Program-made: the position numbers and the translations under genes
In this document: positions 58,614 through 64,000 of the stretch, piece by piece
Layout: each line of letters begins with the position of its first letter
How positions within the stretch are numbered: the first letter of the stretch is position 1
Notes under the pieces: generated by a model
Database searches by the model: none
What the model saw: only the letters and a program-made list of their open reading frames with translations
What the model was told of the DNA's origin: nothing
Assembly (NCBI GenBank): GCA_947304585.1
Contig: CAMZBI010000006.1
Location: 1-64,000 of the forward strand
Direction of reading: 5' to 3'
Length of the DNA stretch: 64,000 bases
Source of the DNA: an uncultured Clostridia bacterium
GTDB taxonomy: Bacteria > Bacillota > Clostridia > UBA1212

Positions 58614-59261
58614 ATGGAAGATTATCTGAGCGTGGCTCTTCCCAAGGGCAGGCTGGGAGAAAAGGTGCTTCAGCTTTTCAAAAAGGCGGGCATCGCGGAT
58701 ATAGACATTGAGAAGGCGGGCAGGAAGCTTTGCATCGAGGACGAGGCGGCAAAGCTCCGGTTCATTCTGGTGAAGCCCTACGACTCGGCTGTTTTCGTTG
58801 AGCGGGGGGCGGCGGACGTTGGCGTCTGCGGGTACGACGTGCTTGCGGAGCAGCACTCCGACGTCTACGAGCTGCTGGACCTGGGCTTTGGCAAGTGCGC
58901 CATGTGCGTTGCGGCGCCGAAGGGTTTCGTTGACGCCAATGCAGGTCCTCTCAAAGTGGCTACGAAATACGCCAATGCCGCGGAGGAGTATTTTTCCTCA
59001 AAGGGCAGGGACATCGACGTTATAAAGCTGAACGGTTCCATTGAGCCGGCGCCGATGCTGGGCCTTTCGGACGTGATATTTGACATTGTGGAGACCGGCA
59101 GCACTCTCCGGGAGAACCGCCTGGAGGTGGTGGAGAAGGCCTTTGACGTAAGCGCCAGGTTTATCGCCAACAAGGCTTCCTACAATTTCAGGAACAAAGA
59201 GATCAGGACCATCGCAGACAGGCTGGCAAAGGCGGCAGCCGAAATGCAGGAGCAGAATTAA
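58614..59261 (+). CDS. hisG: ATP phosphoribosyltransferase, short form
   Basis: Catalyses the first step of histidine synthesis (ATP plus PRPP). 215 residues: the short form, without the C-terminal regulatory domain, which explains the need for HisZ. LSVALPKGRLGEKVLQL, ADVGVCGYDVL and the PRPP loop DIVETGSTLRENRLEV are HisG signatures. The stop TAA is directly followed by the hisD ATG. Confidence 0.95.
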   Translation: MEDYLSVALPKGRLGEKVLQLFKKAGIADIDIEKAGRKLCIEDEAAKLRFILVKPYDSAVFVERGAADVGVCGYDVLAEQHSDVYELLDLGFGKCAMCVAAPKGFVDANAGPLKVATKYANAAEEYFSSKGRDIDVIKLNGSIEPAPMLGLSDVIFDIVETGSTLRENRLEVVEKAFDVSARFIANKASYNFRNKEIRTIADRLAKAAAEMQEQN

Positions 59262-60545
59262 ATGAAGATTTTCAGAGGTTTTGAAAAAGAAGCGGCTGAC
59301 ATCCTTGAGAAGAGGTTCGGAAAAGGAAACGTCAGAGAGACTGTGGCGGAGATCATCGCCAACGTGGCTCAAAAGGGCGACGCGGCGTTGCTGGATTATA
59401 CCGAAAAATTCGACAAAGTAAGGCTTGACTCCCTCAAAGTGTCCGAAGGCGAGACCGAAGAGGCTTTGAAGACGGTGGCTCCGGAGTTCTTAACGGTGCT
59501 CCGGAAGGCTGCAGAGAATATAAAGGAATTTCACAGCGCCCAGGTCCGCAAAGGCTTTGAACTTAATACCAGACCCGGAGTGGTCATGGGCCAGAAGGTG
59601 GTGCCCCTGGAAAAGGTTGGCATCTACGTGCCCGGCGGAACGGCCGCCTATCCCTCAACTGTTCTGATGAACGTTATTCCCGCAAAAATAGCGGGGGTCA
59701 GGGATGTCTTCATAGTCTCCCCTCCGGGACCTGACGGAAAAGTAAAGCCGGAGATAGTCGCAGCCGCAAAAGTTGCCGGCGCCGACGCAATCTTCAAGGT
59801 GGGAGGCGCCCAGGCTGTGGCGGCCCTGGCCTACGGCACCGAAACCATACCGAAAGTCGACAAGATCACGGGTCCCGGCAACTCCTTCGTGGCGGAGGCC
59901 AAACGCCAGGTCTTCGGCAGGGTCGCCATCGACATGATCGCAGGGCCCAGCGAAATACTGGTCATTGCTGACGAGAAGGCGGACCCGGAGATCATTGCCG
60001 CGGATCTTCTTTCCCAGGCGGAGCACGACAGGCTGGCGGCGTCCATTCTGGTCACCACTTCCGAAACCGTTGCAAAGCAGACGGAAGAGGCGGTGAAAAG
60101 GCAGCTCCGGGAGCTTCCCCGGGCGGAGATCGCAGGGGCATCCGTTGAAAACAACTGCCTGCTGATAGTCTGCGGGAGCCTTGACGAGGCCGTTGACATT
60201 GCCAATGAGATCGCTCCTGAACACCTTGAGCTCCTTGTGGAGGATCCCTTCGCCTGCTTTGACAAGGTGAAAAACGCAGGCTCCGTATTTCTCGGGAGAA
60301 ACTGCCCGGAGGCCCTTGGCGACTATATGGCAGGTCCAAACCACACCCTCCCGACAGGAGGCACAGCCCGCTTCTCCAGTCCTCTTTCAGTGGATGACTT
60401 TGTAAAGAAAATACAGTACTCCTGCTTCTCGGACGAGGCTTTGGATGCGATCTACGGGGACGTGGCATATTTTGCAAGGCAGGAAGGCCTTGAGGCCCAC
60501 GCCAGAAGCGCCGAGATAAGGTCAAAAAGAAAGAAACAAAGCTGA
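59262..60545 (+). CDS. hisD: Histidinol dehydrogenase
   Basis: Zinc enzyme for the last two steps, histidinol to histidine. 427 residues with KVGIYVPGGTAAYPST, DKITGPGNSFVAEAK, MIAGPSEILVIAD, LSQAEHDRLAA (zinc His) and IAPEHLELL (catalytic His region). ATG immediately follows hisG. Confidence 0.97.
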   Translation: MKIFRGFEKEAADILEKRFGKGNVRETVAEIIANVAQKGDAALLDYTEKFDKVRLDSLKVSEGETEEALKTVAPEFLTVLRKAAENIKEFHSAQVRKGFELNTRPGVVMGQKVVPLEKVGIYVPGGTAAYPSTVLMNVIPAKIAGVRDVFIVSPPGPDGKVKPEIVAAAKVAGADAIFKVGGAQAVAALAYGTETIPKVDKITGPGNSFVAEAKRQVFGRVAIDMIAGPSEILVIADEKADPEIIAADLLSQAEHDRLAASILVTTSETVAKQTEEAVKRQLRELPRAEIAGASVENNCLLIVCGSLDEAVDIANEIAPEHLELLVEDPFACFDKVKNAGSVFLGRNCPEALGDYMAGPNHTLPTGGTARFSSPLSVDDFVKKIQYSCFSDEALDAIYGDVAYFARQEGLEAHARSAEIRSKRKKQS

Positions 60546-60563
60546 AGAATCGAGAGGTTTCAA

Positions 60564-61631
60564 ATGAGCCGCTATTTTTCGGAAAAATACAAAAATCTTA
60601 CGCCTTACACCCCCGGCGAGCAGCCGGGCACCCGGGACTTTGTGAAGCTCAACACCAACGAGAGTCCTTTCCCGCCGTCGCCCCTTGCCGTAAAGCTTGC
60701 TGAGGAGGCCGCCCGGAACCTGAACCTTTATTCAGACCCGGAGCTCAAAAAGATAAGGGCTGAGCTTTCAGGCCGCCTTGGCGTAGGCATGGAGAACGTG
60801 ATCTGCGGCAACGGCTCCGACGAGATCCTGGACCTTGCTTTCGCGGCGTTTTGCGACAAAAACCGCCCCGCAGTGTTCCCGGACATCACCTACGGCTTTT
60901 ATCCGGTGTTCGCAGAAGTAAATCAGGTGCCATATAAAGAAGTGCCGCTGTTTGAGGATCTTACGGTGGACGTTGATGGTCTGATCAATACAAAAGGAAA
61001 CGTTTTTATCGCCAATCCCAACGCCCCCACAGGCATTTTCCTGGGCCTTGACCGGATAGAAGAAATACTGAGAGCGAAAAAGGACAGCGTGGTGATCGTT
61101 GACGAGGCATACGTTGATTTTGGCGGGGAGTCGGCGGTGCCGCTCATCGAAAAGTATCCCAACCTTTTGGTCACCGGAACTTTTTCGAAATCAAGGTCTC
61201 TTGCGGGAGGAAGGCTTGGCTTCGGCATCGGAAACAAAGAACTGATAAACGACCTCAATACCCTCAGGTATTCCCGGAATCCCTACAACGTCAACTCCAT
61301 GACGGAGATGGCGGGGGTGGGAGCCCTGCGGGACGATGAATACATGAAGAAAAATGCGGAGACCGTCAAGGCGACCCGGGCATATCTCACGGAAGAACTG
61401 AGAAAGCTGGGCTTTTACCTGCCGGACTCCTCCGCCAATTTCGTTTTTGCGGAAAAGAAGGGCTTTGGCGGGGCATACCTTTACGAAGAACTGAAAAAAA
61501 GAAAGATCCTTGTGAGGCATTTTTCAAAACCCAGGATCGACAGCTTCCTGAGGATCACTGTCGGAACGATGGAGCAGACGGACATTCTGCTCAAAGCACT
61601 TAAAAATATCATTTCACGACCGGGGGATTGA
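60564..61631 (+). CDS. hisC: Histidinol-phosphate aminotransferase
   Basis: PLP aminotransferase, 355 residues. LNTNESPFPPSP start, CGNGSDEILDLAF, ANPNAPTGIFLG, VDEAYVDFGG and the PLP Lys in TGTFSKSRSLAGGRLGFGIG are HisC signatures. AGAGGT precedes ATG 60564. The stop overlaps the hisB ribosome site. Confidence 0.95.
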   Translation: MSRYFSEKYKNLTPYTPGEQPGTRDFVKLNTNESPFPPSPLAVKLAEEAARNLNLYSDPELKKIRAELSGRLGVGMENVICGNGSDEILDLAFAAFCDKNRPAVFPDITYGFYPVFAEVNQVPYKEVPLFEDLTVDVDGLINTKGNVFIANPNAPTGIFLGLDRIEEILRAKKDSVVIVDEAYVDFGGESAVPLIEKYPNLLVTGTFSKSRSLAGGRLGFGIGNKELINDLNTLRYSRNPYNVNSMTEMAGVGALRDDEYMKKNAETVKATRAYLTEELRKLGFYLPDSSANFVFAEKKGFGGAYLYEELKKRKILVRHFSKPRIDSFLRITVGTMEQTDILLKALKNIISRPGD

Positions 61632-61633
61632 CT

Positions 61634-62224
61634 ATGAGAACTGCGGAATTTTCGAGGAAAACCAAGGAAACTGACATAAAGCTGAAGCTTTCGCTGGACG
61701 GCTGCGGAATTTTTAAAGGGGAGACCGGCTGCGGCTTCCTTGACCATATGATGAGCGCCTTCTGCAAGCACAGCAGGTTTGACATCGAGCTTGAGGCAGT
61801 TGGCGACACCCAGGTGGACTATCACCACCTCACCGAGGACATCGGGATCGCTCTCGGGACTGCATACAAAAACGCTCTCGGCGACATGAAGGGGATATCC
61901 AGGTACGGTTTTTTCATATTGCCAATGGACGAGGCTCTGATACTTTCCGCCGTCGACATCTCGGGAAGGGCGCTTTCATGCATTTCCCTGAACATACTTG
62001 CCGAGCAGATCGGCAACGGCTTTGATACAGAACTCTGCGAGGAGTTCTGGGTGGCGTTTGCAAGGAGTGCGCTTATTACCCTCCACATCCGCCAGCTTAC
62101 GGGAAGCAATTCCCACCACATCATAGAAGCGGTGTTCAAGTCCTGCGCCAAGAGCCTCAAACAGGCGGCGGCCTTCGATGAGACCATGAAGGGCGAGATA
62201 CCCTCGTCAAAAGGAGTCCTGTGA
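61634..62224 (+). CDS. hisB: Imidazoleglycerol-phosphate dehydratase
   Basis: Mn-dependent dehydratase, 196 residues, monofunctional. GCGFLDHMMSAFCKHSRFD, HHLTEDIGIALG and the repeat GSNSHHIIEAVFKSCAKSL hold the metal-binding His/Glu. Start 61634 has GGGGG 7 bases upstream; TTG 61628 is inside the previous stop region. Confidence 0.96.
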   Translation: MRTAEFSRKTKETDIKLKLSLDGCGIFKGETGCGFLDHMMSAFCKHSRFDIELEAVGDTQVDYHHLTEDIGIALGTAYKNALGDMKGISRYGFFILPMDEALILSAVDISGRALSCISLNILAEQIGNGFDTELCEEFWVAFARSALITLHIRQLTGSNSHHIIEAVFKSCAKSLKQAAAFDETMKGEIPSSKGVL

Positions 62225-62835
62225 TGATCGCAGTCATTGATTACGGCGTGGGCAATCTTTTCTCCCTCGCCTGTTCGCTGAAGGCCATTGGCGCTGACTG
62301 CGCGGTGACCGGGGACAGGAAGGTGATCGCAGGGGCTGAAGGGATAATACTTCCGGGGGTTGGCGCTTTCGGGGATGCGGCTGCAAAACTAAGGGAGACT
62401 GGACTTGGTGACGCTGTAAAAGGGGAGGTCCGGAAAGGAAAAAAGCTACTGGGGATCTGCCTCGGCATGCAGCTTCTTTTCGAAAACAGCTTCGAGTACG
62501 GCTGTCACGAGGGCCTGGGGCTTCTCAAGGGTGGCGTAAGACCTCTGAAGGAGCTTATGAGCGAAGACCTGCCGGTGCCCCACATGGGCTGGAATTCCCT
62601 TGTGCTGACCGGTGATTCCCCTATTTTTAGAGAGACAAAGGAAGGCGCCTTCGTCTATTTCGTCCACTCCTATGCGGCGGTGCCCGAGGACGGTTCATTG
62701 GCGGCTTACTGCGAATACGGCGGGAAGATCACCGCCGGTGTGTCAAAGGACAACGTCTTCGGTTGCCAGTTTCACCCGGAGAAGAGCGGCCGGGAGGGGC
62801 TCAAAATCCTTGACGCTTTTATGAAGATCAAATGA
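62224..62835 (+). CDS. hisH: Imidazole glycerol phosphate synthase, glutaminase subunit
   Basis: Amidotransferase supplying ammonia to HisF, 203 residues. LPGVGAFGDA, the catalytic Cys in LLGICLGMQLLF, and HPEKSGREG with the catalytic His/Glu. ATG at 62224 shares one base with the hisB stop and has AAAAGGAG 7 bases upstream; GTG at 62221 is less likely. Confidence 0.96.
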   Translation: MIAVIDYGVGNLFSLACSLKAIGADCAVTGDRKVIAGAEGIILPGVGAFGDAAAKLRETGLGDAVKGEVRKGKKLLGICLGMQLLFENSFEYGCHEGLGLLKGGVRPLKELMSEDLPVPHMGWNSLVLTGDSPIFRETKEGAFVYFVHSYAAVPEDGSLAAYCEYGGKITAGVSKDNVFGCQFHPEKSGREGLKILDAFMKIK

Positions 62836-62848
62836 AACGGAGAAGGAA

Positions 62849-63559
62849 ATGATCATTTTTCCCGCTTGCGACATATACCGCGGAAAATGCGTAAGGCTCC
62901 GCAAGGGCAATTACGACGACATGACGGTGTACTCCGATGACCCGCCAATGCAGGCCTACCTGTTTGCGGCCCTTGGCGCAAAATACTTACACATTGTTGA
63001 CCTTGAGGGAGCAAGGGATGGCGTTCCCGCAAACTTTGAGGTCATCGCAGAGATGAAGAAAAGATCAGGCCTTTTCTGCCAGACCGGCGGAGGGATCAGA
63101 AGCATCGAAACCGTGAGAAAATACGTCTCCGCGGGCATCGACAGGGTGATCCTGGGCACCTCGGCGGCAGCGGGAGGTATCCTCGAGGAAGCGGTCGGTG
63201 AGTTTGGCGAAAGGATCGCGGTGTCCTGCGACATAAAAGACGGTTTTGTCTCCGTGAAGGGTTGGACCGAGAGCTCGGGGCTCACCGCAGACGGCTTTTT
63301 GAAGAAGATCACCGGTGCCGGGGTCAGGACAGTCGTTGTCACCGACGTTTCAAAAGACGGTATGCTGAAGGGACCGAATTTTGATCTTTACCGCAGAATT
63401 ACGGAAAAATTTGATATCGACGTGATCGCTTCCGGCGGTGTTTCTTCTGCGGAGGACGTCCGGAAACTGAAAGAAGCAGGGGTCTACGGGGCCATTATCG
63501 GCAAGGCCTACTACGACGGAGCCCTGGACATCGAAGAGTGTATTGAGGCTGCAAAATGA
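62849..63559 (+). CDS. hisA: ProFAR isomerase
   Basis: TIM-barrel isomerase converting ProFAR to PRFAR, 236 residues. Catalytic Asp in FPACDIYRGKCVRLRKG and second Asp in VTDVSKDGML; phosphate loops VQTGGGIR-type (FCQTGGGIRS) and VIASGGVSS. GGAG lies 6 bases before the ATG. Confidence 0.95.
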   Translation: MIIFPACDIYRGKCVRLRKGNYDDMTVYSDDPPMQAYLFAALGAKYLHIVDLEGARDGVPANFEVIAEMKKRSGLFCQTGGGIRSIETVRKYVSAGIDRVILGTSAAAGGILEEAVGEFGERIAVSCDIKDGFVSVKGWTESSGLTADGFLKKITGAGVRTVVVTDVSKDGMLKGPNFDLYRRITEKFDIDVIASGGVSSAEDVRKLKEAGVYGAIIGKAYYDGALDIEECIEAAK

Positions 63560-64000
63560 TAACCAAGAGGATCATTCCCTGCCTTGACGTCAAGGACGGA
63601 AGAGTCGTTAAAGGCATCAATTTTAAGAATACGGTGGACGTGGACGACCCCTCGGCCCTGGCCGCTTACTACACGGAGTGCGGCGCAGACGAGCTGGTCT
63701 TTTACGATATTACCGCTTCCGCCGAGGAACGGAAGATATTTACGCAGTTTCTTACGGAGACCGCAAGCCACGTGTTTATTCCCATGACGGTTGGCGGCGG
63801 GATAGAGTCCTTGGCGGATTTCGAAAGGGTCCTCTCCTGCGGCGCCGACAAGGTGAGCGTGAACAGCGGAGGCTTCAAGAACCCGTCCCTTTTCCGGGAG
63901 GCTGCAATGCTTTACGGAAACCAGTGCGTGGTGCTGTCCGTTGACGTTAAAAGGGTCAGCGGTGAGTTCCGGGTGTTCGTCAAGGGCGGCCGGGAGGACA
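63556..64000 (+). CDS. hisF: Imidazole glycerol phosphate synthase cyclase subunit (cut by window end)
   Basis: The frame starts with ATG at 63556 (ATGA overlap with hisA stop) and is open to the window end: 148 codons of about 255. RIIPCLDVKDGRVVKG contains the catalytic Asp11, MTVGGGIES is the phosphate loop, KVSVNSGG follows, and the second catalytic Asp is in VLSVDVKR. Forms the HisF-HisH complex. Confidence 0.96.
   Translation, partial: MITKRIIPCLDVKDGRVVKGINFKNTVDVDDPSALAAYYTECGADELVFYDITASAEERKIFTQFLTETASHVFIPMTVGGGIESLADFERVLSCGADKVSVNSGGFKNPSLFREAAMLYGNQCVVLSVDVKRVSGEFRVFVKGGRED

Overview
The window looks like a piece of a chromosome from a Firmicute of class Clostridia (my inference). 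GC is moderate (near 50% by eye). The supporting signs are strong AGGAGG-type ribosome binding sites, frequent TTG and GTG starts, sigma-A promoters with TTGACA-17-TATAAT geometry, many lipoproteins and no outer-membrane genes. Clostridial or Bacillus-like families are also present: RecD2, an SPL-family radical SAM enzyme, a YlbF/RicA-like protein beside mutS, a RibU ECF component, DUF1292, the HisZ/short-HisG pair, LytTR with a LiaF-like partner, and a Hol-Tox-like peptide. I cannot name a genus.

Layout. 1-4.9 kb (+): recD2, then overlapping genes for a nucleosidase-like protein, an SPL-like radical SAM enzyme and a short-chain dehydrogenase. 5.0-9.2 kb (-): a P-loop ATPase, prmA, ispE and a transglutaminase-fold lipoprotein. 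9.3-21.4 kb (+): a divergent EF-G paralogue, class II aldolase, a 170-bp tandem repeat, the YlbF-like gene with mutS, a PIG-V-like membrane glycosyltransferase, ribU, a membrane-anchored protein, queA and a DUF1292 gene. 21.5-26.2 kb (-): a 1,037-residue lipoprotein and gltX. 26.4-27.9 kb (+): a YbaK-type deacylase and a D-2-hydroxyacid dehydrogenase. 27.9-30.6 kb (-): thrC-hom. 30.9-38.9 kb (+): rpoBC on its own promoter, without ribosomal protein genes. 39-44.9 kb (+): an FRG-domain gene, a mosaic of short palindromes, and a four-gene sugar-type ABC transporter operon. 44.9-52.5 kb (+): a two-repeat lipoprotein, a Na/Pi cotransporter, tRNA-His followed by a structured repeat, an XRE regulator and a wall-spanning surface protein. 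52.6-57.4 kb (mostly -): LiaF-like/LytTR pair, a candidate type I toxin-antitoxin locus, a sugar-isomerase-like gene and a beta-lactamase-fold hydrolase. 57.6-64 kb (+): histidine operon hisZGDCBHAF, with hisF cut by the window end.

Most of the window is housekeeping: translation (EF-G-like, gltX, prmA, queA, tRNA-His, YbaK), transcription (rpoBC), repair (mutS, recD2, SPL-like), and amino acid, isoprenoid and vitamin metabolism. The unusual signals are mainly non-coding. (1) The octamer CGCCAATG/CATTGGCG is strongly over-represented on both strands, in and out of genes. (2) A compact type I toxin-antitoxin candidate lies at 54.08-54.44 kb. (3) A repeat after tRNA-His shows base-pair-preserving differences between its two copies. 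(4) There is a perfect 170-bp hairpin-rich tandem repeat and a palindrome mosaic. (5) A TrpR-operator-like palindrome sits inside the his promoter. On the protein side, the EF-G paralogue has altered GTPase motifs and RpoB carries Asn at the position equivalent to E. coli His526. Promoters, terminators and counts were read by eye.
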